Origin: Pelomicrobium methylotrophicum
GTDB taxonomy: Bacteria > Pseudomonadota > Gammaproteobacteria > Burkholderiales > UBA6910
Assembly: GCF_008014345.1 (NCBI RefSeq)
Contig: NZ_VPFL01000015.1
Location: 29,087-93,086 of the forward strand
Direction: 5' to 3'
Length of the DNA: 64,000 bases
The position numbers and the translations under genes were made by a program. Every line of letters starts with the position of its first letter. Positions within the stretch are counted from its first letter, which is position 1. Shown in pieces: positions 28,164-36,769 of this stretch. Under the pieces are notes generated by a model. That model did not search any database and was not told where the DNA came from. It saw only the letters and a list, made by a program, of their open reading frames with translations.

Positions 28164-28532
28164 TCATCCATTTTTCCCTTTTTCTCCTTCCGTCTTCATC
28201 TTTTGATAGTGGCGCGCGAACACGATCTCGAGCTCGTCGATGACCTCCCGGGCAGGCCGCCCCTGGAGCACGTGCTGGGACAGGCAGACAGACGTCTCAT
28301 GGAGCAGCGCGCGCGGGTCTAGCATCGGATAGGTGGCCCTCAGGCGTTTGATCGCCCGCACGACCGTCTCCTCCTCCGGCCGGGGGATCGGAACCGGCTC
28401 GGTCAGCGCCTCTTGCGCCGGCGCCACGGCCGAGCGGGCCGCCAGGAATTCGGCGAACGCTTCCAGCATGCGCCGCTCCTCTGGCGGGAGGGCACGGTAG
28501 AGCCCGATCAGGGCCTTCTCCTGCGGTGTCAT
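28164..28532 (-). CDS. Small helical protein of unknown function, third gene of the LysR operon
   Basis: 122 residues beginning MTPQEKALIGLYRALPPEER, a strongly helical, charged cytosolic protein ending in a Lys/Glu-rich tail (KMKTEGEKGKNG). The start ATG 28532 overlaps the stop of the amidotransferase-like gene by 4 nt (ATGA), which fixes the start and indicates coupling. No catalytic motif is visible. I think similar small proteins accompany the same amidotransferase-like gene in related bacteria, but I cannot name a family. Confidence 0.75.
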   Translation of the reverse strand: MTPQEKALIGLYRALPPEERRMLEAFAEFLAARSAVAPAQEALTEPVPIPRPEEETVVRAIKRLRATYPMLDPRALLHETSVCLSQHVLQGRPAREVIDELEIVFARHYQKMKTEGEKGKNG

Positions 28533-29272
28533 TCCGAGACCACGTTGAGGCTGAACACCGGCGCCTTGTGCCGCTCCCGCATCAAGTCCAGGGCGGAGAC
28601 CAGCGCGACCAGGACCCGGTCGGTGGTCTCCTGCATCCGCGGCCACTCGTCCCGCGCCTCGGCGAGCAGCTCGCCGATGTTCTCCGGTGTGGGCCGCCCT
28701 TCCTCCATGATCATGTCCTCCAACATGCCGGGCTTGAGCTCGGGCCGGAAGAGCAACGCATAGGTCAGGGGATCGGTCCGCGCAGCGATCCAGCGGCCCT
28801 GCTCGTCGATGACCAGCGGCGTCACGCCTTCAGGCAGACTCACTGCACCGTCGTACATGACCAGCACCCGCCGGCCGTCCACCGCCTGAGCCAGGGGATC
28901 GTCGCGCCCAGCCTCCGTGGCCCGAGCCACCGTCCAGCAGGCCGTGGGCCCCGCCCCCTCCTGCGGCACGCCCCCCGCCGCCCGGGCGAGCAAGAGTCCC
29001 CCAAAACCCAGCCCCACCACAGGGCGATGGGCCCGCTGAAACAATGCGATGAGCCTGAGCTCGTCCTCGATCCAGGGCAGCCGCTCGGTGTCCGTCACCG
29101 GATAGGCCCCGCCCAACAGCCACAAGGCGTCGTGCTGGAGCGCGGTGCCCGGAAGACTCTGTCCGGTGAAAGGGCGCACGTAGGTGAAGCCGATGTCGCG
29201 CTGCTCCAACTGTTTCTCGATGAGGCCCAGGAACTCTGAGTAGGTGTGCTGTACGACCAGGAAATGTTTCAC
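28529..29272 (-). CDS. Class I glutamine amidotransferase-like protein lacking catalytic residues
   Basis: 247 residues with the overall pattern of a GATase1 domain: HDALWLLGGAYPVTD at the N-terminal fold, RPVVGLGFGGLLLARAAGG at the nucleophile elbow (residues 83-101) and YDGAVSLPEGVTPLV followed by ALLFRPE. The nucleophile Cys expected at residue 89 is Gly, and the catalytic His (normally FHPE) is Arg176. Glutamine hydrolysis is therefore not expected. A C-terminal helical extension of about 60 residues follows. GTG 29272 is the start, overlapping the LysR gene stop by 4 nt. A binding or regulatory role is possible. Confidence 0.8.
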   Translation of the reverse strand: MKHFLVVQHTYSEFLGLIEKQLEQRDIGFTYVRPFTGQSLPGTALQHDALWLLGGAYPVTDTERLPWIEDELRLIALFQRAHRPVVGLGFGGLLLARAAGGVPQEGAGPTACWTVARATEAGRDDPLAQAVDGRRVLVMYDGAVSLPEGVTPLVIDEQGRWIAARTDPLTYALLFRPELKPGMLEDMIMEEGRPTPENIGELLAEARDEWPRMQETTDRVLVALVSALDLMRERHKAPVFSLNVVSE

Positions 29273-30177
29273 GTCTTCACCTTCGGCGCGGCGAGCCGCG
29301 TCACTGCGAAATCGATAAACGTAGACAGAAGCCGGGAGCGGAACTTCTCTTTCGGACAGACGAGCGACATGATACGCACCAGTTTGGGCCGAAACGGCAC
29401 CGCCACCAGGGTCCCGAGCTTGAGCTCTTTCTGTACCGTGTAGCGCGACACGACGCCAAACCCCAGGCCCGTCTCCACCACCCCTTTGACCGCCTCGGGG
29501 CTGCCCAGCTCCATGACGATGTTCATCTCGTCAGGTGAAACCCCCTGCTTGGCAAAGAACTGGTCGGCGAATTCCCGCGTGCCGGAGCCGGGCTCCCGGC
29601 TCACGTACGGCAACTGGGCAAGCTGCTTGGGTACGACACTGCTCGCCTGGGCGAGAGGATGGTCCGGCGCACAGATCATCACCAGCTCATCCTCGCAGAG
29701 TATTTCGTTCTTGAGCGAGGGCAGGTGCGGCGGTGACTCGATGAGCCCGAGGTCCAGCATGTGATCCGCCACCTGGTTTTCGATCATCTCCGAGTTGCCG
29801 ACCACCAGCCGAAGCTGCACCTGGGGGTAAGCCGATTTGAACTCGCCCAGGATTCGCGGGATCATAAACTCCGCGATGGTGGTGCTGGCGCCGATGGACA
29901 GGGGTCCGGCGATGCCGCCGACCATCTCGTGCATCCGCGTCTCCAGCTCCGATGAGAGATTGAGGATGCGCTCGGCGTACTCGAAGACGAGCTGGCCGGC
30001 CGGTGTCAGGCTGATCTTGCCGTGGCTGCGCTCGAACAGGCGGGTGTTGAAGTGCTCTTCCAGTTGCTTCACCTGAAAAGTGACCGCTGGTTGAGTCATG
30101 AACAACAGCTCCGCAGCCTTGGTGAAGGAAAGCTGCTTGGCGACGGTGTAAAAGACCTGGAGTCTGCGGTCTGCCAT
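29269..30177 (-). CDS. LysR-family transcriptional regulator
   Basis: 302 residues. The winged HTH occupies residues 1-60 (LSFTKAAELLFMTQPAVTFQ, with VKQLEEHFNTRLFERSHGKI), and the effector-binding domain begins near residue 90 (GPLSIGASTTIAEFMIPRIL). It resembles the CysL/YeiE-like side of the family and not canonical CbbR, although cbbQ/cbbO genes lie 8 kb away. It heads a three-gene operon with 4-nt overlaps and is divergent from the TM2-like gene. The inducer is unknown. The likely operator is a palindrome in the 96-bp divergent gap. Confidence 0.92.
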   Translation of the reverse strand: MADRRLQVFYTVAKQLSFTKAAELLFMTQPAVTFQVKQLEEHFNTRLFERSHGKISLTPAGQLVFEYAERILNLSSELETRMHEMVGGIAGPLSIGASTTIAEFMIPRILGEFKSAYPQVQLRLVVGNSEMIENQVADHMLDLGLIESPPHLPSLKNEILCEDELVMICAPDHPLAQASSVVPKQLAQLPYVSREPGSGTREFADQFFAKQGVSPDEMNIVMELGSPEAVKGVVETGLGFGVVSRYTVQKELKLGTLVAVPFRPKLVRIMSLVCPKEKFRSRLLSTFIDFAVTRLAAPKVKT

Positions 30178-30236
30178 GGCGAGTGTCGTCTTCTTTTATC
30201 CGCGGCCTCGCAAGGTGGGCCGAATGAGCAAGAATA

Positions 30237-30247
30237 TGATTGAATCA
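30237..30247. promoter_or_regulatory. Candidate LysR operator in the divergent gap
   Basis: TGATTGAATCA is an 11-bp palindrome around a central G in the 96-bp region between the LysR gene and the divergent gene at 30274. Its position fits a LysR-type binding site. Inverted copies of TATCCGCG/CGCGGATA flank it at a distance. Assignment is by position only. Confidence 0.35.
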
Positions 30248-30273
30248 CAATTCGTTTTTCGCGGATAGGGCGT

Positions 30274-30789
30274 ATGAGCGAAGCGTGGAAGCACTTGGAC
30301 CTGCAGGGGGGTGGCCTGCAGGCGGCGAACCTCAAGCTCGCACGGCTTTTGAAACGTCGGCGCCGGGCCTATTGCCTCCTGCTGGCCGCTCCCCTGGGAC
30401 TGCACCGCGCCTATCTGGAGGAGCGCCGGGGCGCGTGGGCGTATCGGGGCCTGTCGCTCGCCGCCATCGCGGCCTTTGCCGCCGGCCTGCCCTATGTCGG
30501 GTGGGCGGCGGTCTCGCTGCTGGCGGGGTTCGCGGCCTACGACATCGTCTGGATCGAGGGCCGGATCGCACAGCTCAACAAGGCCACGCGCTTGCGGATC
30601 TACATGGCTCAGACCCGCGGGGCACCCCCAGGCTTCCGCGGCCGGTACCCGGAGGACAGCGCTGGCGATCCGCGGGAGGACCCTGGCACACTTTCGGCCC
30701 CAGGTTCGCGCGTCCGCTCCTTCGCCGAGCAGGAAGCGCTGCTGCGGGAGCTCGCCCGCCGCCGGCAGAGCGCCACCAAAGAGAAATAG
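30274..30789 (+). CDS. TM2-domain-like membrane protein
   Basis: 171 residues. Residues about 33-100 contain two hydrophobic helices with the motif APLGLHRAYLEERRGAWAYRG, which resembles the TM2 domain pattern (GxHRFYLG near the first helix). A basic region (LKRRRRAY) precedes it. The C-terminal 70 residues are polar, with a run of charged residues and a short terminal helix (FAEQEALLRELARRRQ). It is divergent from the LysR gene. Function is unknown; TM2 proteins are small membrane proteins of varied roles. Confidence 0.7.
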   Translation: MSEAWKHLDLQGGGLQAANLKLARLLKRRRRAYCLLLAAPLGLHRAYLEERRGAWAYRGLSLAAIAAFAAGLPYVGWAAVSLLAGFAAYDIVWIEGRIAQLNKATRLRIYMAQTRGAPPGFRGRYPEDSAGDPREDPGTLSAPGSRVRSFAEQEALLRELARRRQSATKEK

Positions 30790-31119
30790 GCGCTGCGGTT
30801 GCGCTTCGCTGCCGGGGGCGCGGTTTTCTGTGGTATAAAGGCCGCCGGGCGCCCAAGCCGGGGCACCCTGCGGGCGCCGGCCGGCGCTCGGAGGGCGCAA
30901 GCCGTGGCACGGAAACGGGCGGCAGAAACCGGCAGAGGACGTAAGTTCTCCGGCGGGCACCGGCCTGTCCGCTCCTGGGCTGCGCTTTTTCGCACCACAG
31001 CCGGCGCTCCGCATCGGCGCTTCGCGTACCGTGTCGCAGCCGCCCCCGGCCCGGCACGATAACGACAAGAAAACCGTGCACCGATCGTCCGCGTCTTTTC
31101 CCGGGCCGGTCACATAACG
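30790..31119. other. Intergenic region with a dispersed repeat
   Basis: A 330-bp, very GC-rich stretch before lplT. It contains several GCCGG-rich inverted segments and, at 31006-31047, the element shared with the tandem repeat near typA. No gene is recognised. Confidence 0.55.
31006..31047 (+). repeat. Dispersed repeat copy related to the 125-bp unit
   Basis: About 42 nt matching the end of the 125-bp unit at 1336-1377. The shared core CGGCGCTTCGCGTACCG and GTCGCAGCCGCCCC are identical, with two substitutions and one single-base gap by eye. The two loci are 30 kb apart in intergenic DNA, pointing to a repeat family in this genome. Confidence 0.75.
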
Positions 31120-32343
31120 ATGAATTTCGGATTTTTCACGATCCTGGCGGCGCAGTTCTTTTCTTCGCTCGCCGACAATGCCCTGCTCTTCGCCGCCATC
31201 GCCCTGCTGGAGGATCGTGCCGCTCCCGCCTGGCAGACCCCGGTCCTGCAGCAGTTTTTCGTCTTCTCCTATATCGTGCTGGCCCCGTTCGTGGGTCCCT
31301 TTGCCGACGCCTTGCCCAAGGGGCGCGTCATGTTCGTGAGCAATGCGGTGAAGTTCAGCGGCTGCTTGGCCATGCTGGCAGGGTTGAACCCGCTCTACGC
31401 TTACGGTCTTGTCGGGATCGGCGCCGCCATGTACTCGCCCGCCAAGTACGGCATTCTCACCGAGTATCTGCCTCCCGCGAAGCTGGTGTGGGCCAACGGC
31501 TGGATGGAAGGCCTCACGGTGGCCTCCATCATCCTCGGTGCCATCGTCGGCGGAATTCTGATCGGACCCAACGCGGAAGCAGTGGCCAGCCGACTCCAGG
31601 TGACCGGCATCGAGAGCGCTGCCGAGCTGGCGCTCGTGGTGATCGTGGCGATTTACGTGGTCGCAGCGGTATTCAATCTCTACATTCCGCGGGTGGCGCT
31701 TGACCACAAGCTGCCCAAGCGTACCCTCGGCTACATCCTGCACGACTTCTGGCATTGTTTCCGGCTGCTGTGGCGCGATCCGCTAGGGCAGGTGTCGCTT
31801 GCCGTGACCACCCTGTTCTGGGGGGCTGGCGCCACCCTGCGGCTCATCGTGCTCACTTGGGCCGCCGTGGCCCTCGGGTTCAACCGCGAGCAGGCCACCC
31901 AGCTCACCGCCGTGGTGGCGGTGGGCATCGCGCTGGGTTCAGTGCTGGCAGCCAAATACGTGCACCTGGAACGCTCGGTCAAGGTGCTGCCGGTGGGCGT
32001 CGCCATGGGCTTGGTGGTCATCGCCATGACGCTAACCAACGATTGGCGGGTCGCCTTCGTGCTCTTGACCGTCATCGGCGCCATGGCCGGCTACTTCGTC
32101 GTGCCCATGAATGCCCTGCTACAGCACCGGGGACATCTGCTGATGGGGGCCGGCCACTCCATCGCGGTGCAAAACTTCAACGAGAACCTGTCTATCCTGG
32201 TAATGCTCGGCGCCTACGCCATGATGATTCGGGCCGATCTTTCGGTGTATTCCATCATCGTGGTGTTCGGGGTGTTCGTGGCGCTCGCCATGAGCTACCT
32301 GTGGCACAAGCACGGCCACGACCAGGACCAGGGCCGGATATAG
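31120..32343 (+). CDS. lplT: Lysophospholipid transporter LplT
   Basis: Major facilitator superfamily flippase, 407 residues and about 12 membrane helices, that moves lysophospholipids to the cytoplasmic leaflet for reacylation. The N-terminus FFTILAAQFFSSLADNALLF and the blocks PFADALPKGRVMFVSNAVKF, AAMYSPAKYGILTEYLPP, ANGWMEGLTVASIILGAIVG and FVVPMNALLQHRGHLLMGAGH are typical LplT. In enterobacteria LplT works with the acyltransferase Aas, and no aas gene is visible here. lplT near alr is a common arrangement in related bacteria. Confidence 0.93.
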   Translation: MNFGFFTILAAQFFSSLADNALLFAAIALLEDRAAPAWQTPVLQQFFVFSYIVLAPFVGPFADALPKGRVMFVSNAVKFSGCLAMLAGLNPLYAYGLVGIGAAMYSPAKYGILTEYLPPAKLVWANGWMEGLTVASIILGAIVGGILIGPNAEAVASRLQVTGIESAAELALVVIVAIYVVAAVFNLYIPRVALDHKLPKRTLGYILHDFWHCFRLLWRDPLGQVSLAVTTLFWGAGATLRLIVLTWAAVALGFNREQATQLTAVVAVGIALGSVLAAKYVHLERSVKVLPVGVAMGLVVIAMTLTNDWRVAFVLLTVIGAMAGYFVVPMNALLQHRGHLLMGAGHSIAVQNFNENLSILVMLGAYAMMIRADLSVYSIIVVFGVFVALAMSYLWHKHGHDQDQGRI

Positions 32344-32373
32344 CCAGCCCGAACGCCTCCCCAGCCCGCCCGT

Positions 32374-32402
32374 TGCCGGCCCTTGGTCCGGCCCCGCTTT
32401 TT
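32374..32402 (+). terminator. Possible terminator after lplT
   Basis: GCCGG-CCCTTGGT-CCGGC can pair and is followed after a few bases by a run of five T. The stem is short and the T-run offset, so this is tentative. Confidence 0.4.
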
Positions 32403-32553
32403 GTTCAATCCCCCATTCACCTTATTTGACTTAAGCTACAATGGCCACCCGTTCCGGTCTTCAGGGCGCAAGGCGTGTGTGCCGCCAGAAGTTCTGGAGC
32501 GGACGCCGCTCGGAGCAAAGCCCAAACCACCAACGACCGCAAGGAGGAAAACG

Positions 32554-33534
32554 ATGCGCCGCAGTACTGCCACTCGCCTTTTGACGCTTGTGTTGGCCCT
32601 GGGAGCCACGGCCCTGGCCCACGCCCAGGACTACCCGTCCAAAGTGATCACCATGGTGGTGCCCTTCGCCGCAGGCGGGCCCACCGACACGGTGGCCCGA
32701 TTGCTCGCCCAGGCCATGAGCGGCGCGCTCAAGCAGCAGATCATTGTCGAGAACGTGGGCGGCGCGGGAGGCACCCTGGGTGCCGGCCGCGTGGCCCGAG
32801 CCGCTCCCGACGGCTATACCATCCTGCTGCACCATATCGGACAGTCCACCGCCCCTGCCCTATACCGCAAGCTCCCTTACGACCCTCTCAAGGACTACGA
32901 GTATATCGGCCTGGTCACCGAGGTCCCCATGACGCTGGTGGCGCGCAAGGACTTCCCGCCCAAGGACTTCAAGGAGCTGATCGCCTACGTCAAGGCCAAC
33001 AAGGACAAGGTGACTTATGCCAACGCGGGCCTGGGCTCGGCCTCCCATCTGTGCGGCACCCTGTTCATGAGCGCCATCGGAACCCCCCTCACCACGGTCC
33101 CCTACAAGGGCACGGGACCGGCCATGAATGACCTGCTGGGCGGCCAGGTGGACTTTATGTGCGACCAGACCACCAACACCACGAGCCAGATAAGGGCCGG
33201 AAAGATCAAGGTCTACGGCGTCACCACCAAGACCCGAGTGCCTGCGCTGCCCGACGTGCCGACGCTGCATGAGGCGGGCCTGCCCAACTTCGAAGTCACT
33301 GTCTGGCACGGGCTTTATGCGCCCAAGGGTACGCCCAAGCCCGTCGTGGACAAGCTCTCCGCCGCGCTCAAAGTGGCCCTCCAGGACGCCACCGTGAAGC
33401 AGCGCTTCGCCGACCTGGGAACCGAGCCGGTCGCCTTGGATCGGGCCACTCCTGAAGCCCTGCGGGAACACCTGAAGCGGGAGATCGACAAGTGGGGGCC
33501 GATCCTCAAGCAAGCGGGCGTGTACGCAGATTGA
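32554..33534 (+). CDS. tctC: Tripartite tricarboxylate transporter substrate-binding protein TctC
   Basis: Periplasmic binding protein of the TTT (TctABC) family, 326 residues. Residues 1-22 form a signal peptide (ATRLLTLVLALGATALAHA). The mature protein starts QDYPSKVITMVVPFAAGGPT, the usual family start including the ligand-contact loop AAGGPTDTVAR, with GGAGGTLGA and PYKGTGPAMNDLLGGQVDF further on. ATG 32554 follows AAGGAGG by 6 nt, and earlier in-frame codons are rejected. tctB and tctA follow. The ligand is some carboxylate and cannot be read off. Confidence 0.94.
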   Translation: MRRSTATRLLTLVLALGATALAHAQDYPSKVITMVVPFAAGGPTDTVARLLAQAMSGALKQQIIVENVGGAGGTLGAGRVARAAPDGYTILLHHIGQSTAPALYRKLPYDPLKDYEYIGLVTEVPMTLVARKDFPPKDFKELIAYVKANKDKVTYANAGLGSASHLCGTLFMSAIGTPLTTVPYKGTGPAMNDLLGGQVDFMCDQTTNTTSQIRAGKIKVYGVTTKTRVPALPDVPTLHEAGLPNFEVTVWHGLYAPKGTPKPVVDKLSAALKVALQDATVKQRFADLGTEPVALDRATPEALREHLKREIDKWGPILKQAGVYAD

Positions 33535-33544
33535 CGATCCTGGA

Positions 33545-33577
33545 GGCGGGCGGCGCATCACGCCCCGCCCGCCTTTT
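33545..33577 (+). terminator. Hairpin between tctC and tctB
   Basis: GGCGGGCG (33545-33552) and CGCCCGCC (33566-33573) form an 8-bp GC stem with a 13-nt loop, followed by four T. It sits inside the operon, after the binding-protein gene. Partial termination here would explain excess TctC over the membrane subunits. Confidence 0.65.
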
Positions 33578-33613
33578 GAGCTCTTCGCCCGGGGCGGAGA
33601 AGGAGGCTTGACC

Positions 33614-34075
33614 GTGCCGTCGTTCATCAAGCATCCGAAAGATTTCTGGACCGGCGTCCTCTACGTGATCATTGGCCTTGCGGCCGTCTCCATCGCGCGG
33701 GACTATCCCATGGGCACGGCGCTCAAGATGGGTCCCGCCTACTTTCCCACTGTGCTGGGAGGGCTGCTCACCCTCATCGGCCTCGCCGCCCTCGTTCGGT
33801 CCCTGGTGCGGGCCGGGGAAAAAATCGCTCCCTTCGTCTGGAGCAAGGTAATCCTTGTGCTGGTCTCCACGCTGCTCTTCGGCGTCCTGATACGGGGCGC
33901 CGGTCTGGTGCCCGCCACCGCGGTACTGGTGCTGGCGAGCGCCTATGCCAGCGTCCACTTCCGCTGGTTCCCCTCCATCGCCCTGGCAGCGGGCTTGACC
34001 CTATTCTGCGCCCTGGTGTTCGTGTACGCCTTGGGCCTACCCCTGCCCCTCTTCGGCCCCTGGCTCGGCGGTTGA
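33614..34075 (+). CDS. tctB: Tripartite tricarboxylate transporter small membrane subunit TctB
   Basis: 153 residues with four predicted membrane helices, the small subunit of the TTT transporter. It begins PSFIKHPKDFWTGVLYVIIG, and MGPAYFPTVLGGLLTLIGL is the TctB signature. GTG 33614 is taken as start because GGAGG at 33602-33606 lies 7 nt before it. An in-frame TTG at 33608 is too close to that site. tctA starts 12 bp downstream. Confidence 0.9.
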   Translation: MPSFIKHPKDFWTGVLYVIIGLAAVSIARDYPMGTALKMGPAYFPTVLGGLLTLIGLAALVRSLVRAGEKIAPFVWSKVILVLVSTLLFGVLIRGAGLVPATAVLVLASAYASVHFRWFPSIALAAGLTLFCALVFVYALGLPLPLFGPWLGG

Positions 34076-34087
34076 CGAGGCACCGCC

Positions 34088-35593
34088 ATGGAGCTCCTCA
34101 CCAACCTGGGCATGGGCTTTGCCGCCGCCCTTTCGCCGGAAAACCTGCTCTACTGCTTCATCGGGGTGCTGCTCGGCACCGTGATCGGGGTGCTGCCGGG
34201 GCTGGGGCCGGTGGCCACCATCGCCATGCTGCTGCCCCTCACCTTCACGCTGCCGCCGGTTTCCGCCCTGATCATGCTGGCGGGCATCTACTACGGGGCC
34301 CAGTACGGAGGTTCCACCACCGCCATCCTGGTGAACCTTCCGGGAGAATCGGCCTCCGTGGTCACCGCCTTGGACGGCTACCAGATGGCGCGCCAAGGAA
34401 AAGCGGGCAAGGCCCTCGCCACCGCCGCCATCGGCTCTTTCGTCGCCGGGACGCTGGCCACCTTCGTCCTCGCCCTGTTCGGGCCGCCGCTCGCGGAGCT
34501 GGCATTGAAATTCGGGCCCGCGGAGTACTTTTCCCTCATGGTGCTGGGGCTGGTGGCCTCGGTGGTGCTGGCCCACGGCTCCCTGCTCCATGCGGTCGGC
34601 ATGATCGTTCTCGGGCTGCTGCTGGGTCTCATCGGTACCGATGTAAATTCAGGCATGCAACGCTACACCTTCGACCAGCCCTGGCTCGCCGACGGTATCA
34701 GTTTCGTGGTGGTGGCCATGGGCATGTTCGGGCTAGGGGAGATCATCCGCAACCTGGAGCACGAGGCGACCCGGGAACTGACCATCAAGCGCGTGACCGG
34801 CCTCATGCCGACCTTGGAAGACTTGAAACGCATCGCCGCCCCGGTGTTGCGCGGCACGGCCTTGGGCTCCGTCCTGGGCATCCTGCCCGGGGGCGGAGCA
34901 CTGCTCGCCTCTTTCGCCTCCTACTCTCTGGAGAAGAAGATCTCGAAAAACCCGGAGCAGTTCGGCAAGGGCGCGATCGAAGGGGTCGCCGGACCCGAGT
35001 CGGCCAACAACGCCGGCGCCCAGACTTCGTTCATTCCCATGCTGACCCTGGGCATCCCGTCCAACCCGGTGATGGCGCTCATGATCGGGGCGATGATCAT
35101 CCAGGGCATCCAGCCTGGCCCCTCGGTGGTAAACGAGCAGCCGATGCTGTTCTGGGGAATTATCGTGTCCATGTGGATCGGCAACCTCATGCTGGTCATC
35201 CTCAACCTTCCCTTGATCGGCTTGTGGGTGCGGTTGATCAGCGTGCCGTACCACCTGCTCTATCCTGCGATCCTGGTCTTTTGCGCCATCGGCGTGTTCA
35301 GCGTCAACAATAGCCAGTACGACGTGTATCTCATGGCTCTGTTTGCCTTGCTAGGCTACGTGTTCGCCAAGCTTGACTGCGAGCCCGCGCCGATGCTGCT
35401 CGGGTTCATCCTCGGTCCCATGATGGAGGAATACCTGCGGCGCGCCCTGCTCCTGTCCCGGGGTGACCCCACCATTTTCGTCACCCGGCCCTTGAGCGCC
35501 GCGATGCTGGCGCTGGCGGTGGCTGCCATGTTCGTGGTGCTTTCGCCCACCCTGCGCACGCGGCGGGAGGAAGCTTTCCATGAGGAAGAGTAA
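34088..35593 (+). CDS. tctA: Tripartite tricarboxylate transporter large membrane subunit TctA
   Basis: 501-residue integral membrane protein with about 12 helices, the main transport subunit, driven by an ion gradient. GVLPGLGPVATIAMLLPLTF and the block YYGAQYGGSTTAILVNLPGE are the family's hallmark motif, repeated in variant form as LGILPGGGALLASFASYSLE and GPESANNAGAQTSFIPMLTLG. It ends 18 bp from the convergent aldo/keto reductase gene. No TctDE two-component system is adjacent. Confidence 0.95.
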   Translation: MELLTNLGMGFAAALSPENLLYCFIGVLLGTVIGVLPGLGPVATIAMLLPLTFTLPPVSALIMLAGIYYGAQYGGSTTAILVNLPGESASVVTALDGYQMARQGKAGKALATAAIGSFVAGTLATFVLALFGPPLAELALKFGPAEYFSLMVLGLVASVVLAHGSLLHAVGMIVLGLLLGLIGTDVNSGMQRYTFDQPWLADGISFVVVAMGMFGLGEIIRNLEHEATRELTIKRVTGLMPTLEDLKRIAAPVLRGTALGSVLGILPGGGALLASFASYSLEKKISKNPEQFGKGAIEGVAGPESANNAGAQTSFIPMLTLGIPSNPVMALMIGAMIIQGIQPGPSVVNEQPMLFWGIIVSMWIGNLMLVILNLPLIGLWVRLISVPYHLLYPAILVFCAIGVFSVNNSQYDVYLMALFALLGYVFAKLDCEPAPMLLGFILGPMMEEYLRRALLLSRGDPTIFVTRPLSAAMLALAVAAMFVVLSPTLRTRREEAFHEEE

Positions 35594-35611
35594 CGTCCTA
35601 CGGCAAAGAGC

Positions 35612-36763
35612 TCACTCCGCCCGCTGGTACAGTCGGAGGTAGGCTTCCTTGCGCATCGGGGGTCGACGGGCCACGGCCAGCAAGTCTTCGAGGTGCGCTG
35701 GCGTGCTGATGCCGACAAGGCTCGTGCCGATACCGGGGGTGGAGCGGTTGAACTGCAGCGCGCGCTGGGCGTGGTTGTCGAGCTGAGGCAAGGCCGCATG
35801 GACGCTGTCGACGCAGTGAGTGGCCAAATGCCCCTTAGCGAGGGTGTGGCTCGCCAGCACGTATACGCGGAGCTGGTGCGCCGCCTGCAGCGTGGAAGCG
35901 ATGTTACCCTGGCCGGTGGCTTGGGAAAAACGCGTGAACCCTTCCGGCATGATCTGGTTGAAGGGAAGGGCGATCACGCGGAAGTGATGCCTGGCGCTTT
36001 CGTCTCCTGCGGCCGCCTGGGCCGCCTTCTGCGCGTGCCCCAGGAGAGAGGCGATGGACTCGAACAGCGGATGGTCGGTCTCAACGCGCAAGCCGTTGAA
36101 AGTGGCGATTCCGTAGTAGCGGATCTTGCCGGCGGCCACCGCGCGCTCGAGCGCGACGAACACCCGCTCCAGCTTGCGGTTGAGCTCGGCCTTGCCGATC
36201 ACCGGGATGTGCACTTCGGGTTGGTCCACCAGAAACGCATCCAGCGTCTCCACGCCCATGGCCTCGAGCGAACGGTCGAGTTGCCAGGCAATATGTTCGG
36301 GGCTGATGAGGTGCACGCCACAGAGATCGCGCCGCTCACCCAGGCCGCGGTTCACGATCTGCGCCTCGAACCAGGACTCGAAGTCCTCAGGCAGCCCGCC
36401 CTCAAAGGTGAGAAACCCGCCCTTCGAGATGAGAAACACCTGCTCGCGGGCAACGCCTCGAGCAAGCGCCCGCCGCAGGCCTTCGCCTACCGCCCGGGCT
36501 GAGCGGCCATAGCGGTAGTGAGCCGCGGTGTCAATGACGTTGATGCCCGCCAGCAGCGCCCGTTCCACGACAGTCGCGTAATGGGCATCCACCTCGTCGC
36601 TTGCCGCCCCGGGAAAAGTGCCCACGCCAAGGGACGAGAGTTTCAAGTGCAAATTCAGAAAGTCACTGTAGTGCCCCTCGGCACATTGAGCGCCGAAGGT
36701 CCGCGCATAGGCCTCTGTGCCAGCGCGGGTTGCAAAACCGGGGACGGACGCCTTGCCGCTCAT
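35612..36763 (-). CDS. Aldo/keto reductase family protein
   Basis: 383 residues with the TIM-barrel AKR pattern: NVIDTAAHYRYGRSARAVGEGL carries the conserved Asp and Tyr, FLISKGGFL the Lys. The fourth tetrad residue, His in the usual LxLHxPD strand, appears as Asp (DAFLVDQPEV). Insertions make it longer than typical 320-residue members, and the N-terminal 45 residues precede the usual first strand (LKLSSLGVGTFPG). It starts 6 bp after the deacetylase stop and is the last gene of the cbbQO operon. Substrate is unknown. The missing His may mean altered or absent reductase activity. Confidence 0.82.
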   Translation of the reverse strand: MSGKASVPGFATRAGTEAYARTFGAQCAEGHYSDFLNLHLKLSSLGVGTFPGAASDEVDAHYATVVERALLAGINVIDTAAHYRYGRSARAVGEGLRRALARGVAREQVFLISKGGFLTFEGGLPEDFESWFEAQIVNRGLGERRDLCGVHLISPEHIAWQLDRSLEAMGVETLDAFLVDQPEVHIPVIGKAELNRKLERVFVALERAVAAGKIRYYGIATFNGLRVETDHPLFESIASLLGHAQKAAQAAAGDESARHHFRVIALPFNQIMPEGFTRFSQATGQGNIASTLQAAHQLRVYVLASHTLAKGHLATHCVDSVHAALPQLDNHAQRALQFNRSTPGIGTSLVGISTPAHLEDLLAVARRPPMRKEAYLRLYQRAE

Positions 36764-36769
36764 CGGCGC

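Noticed and set aside
29269..30177. Calling the LysR gene cbbR because cbbQ/cbbO are near
   Set aside because: Its N-terminal and effector-domain sequence does not look like canonical CbbR, and it is 8 kb away in a separate operon.
34072..35313. A 413-codon plus-strand frame overlapping tctA in another frame
   Set aside because: Arg/Gly/His-rich translation without motifs, while the tctA frame has complete family motifs.
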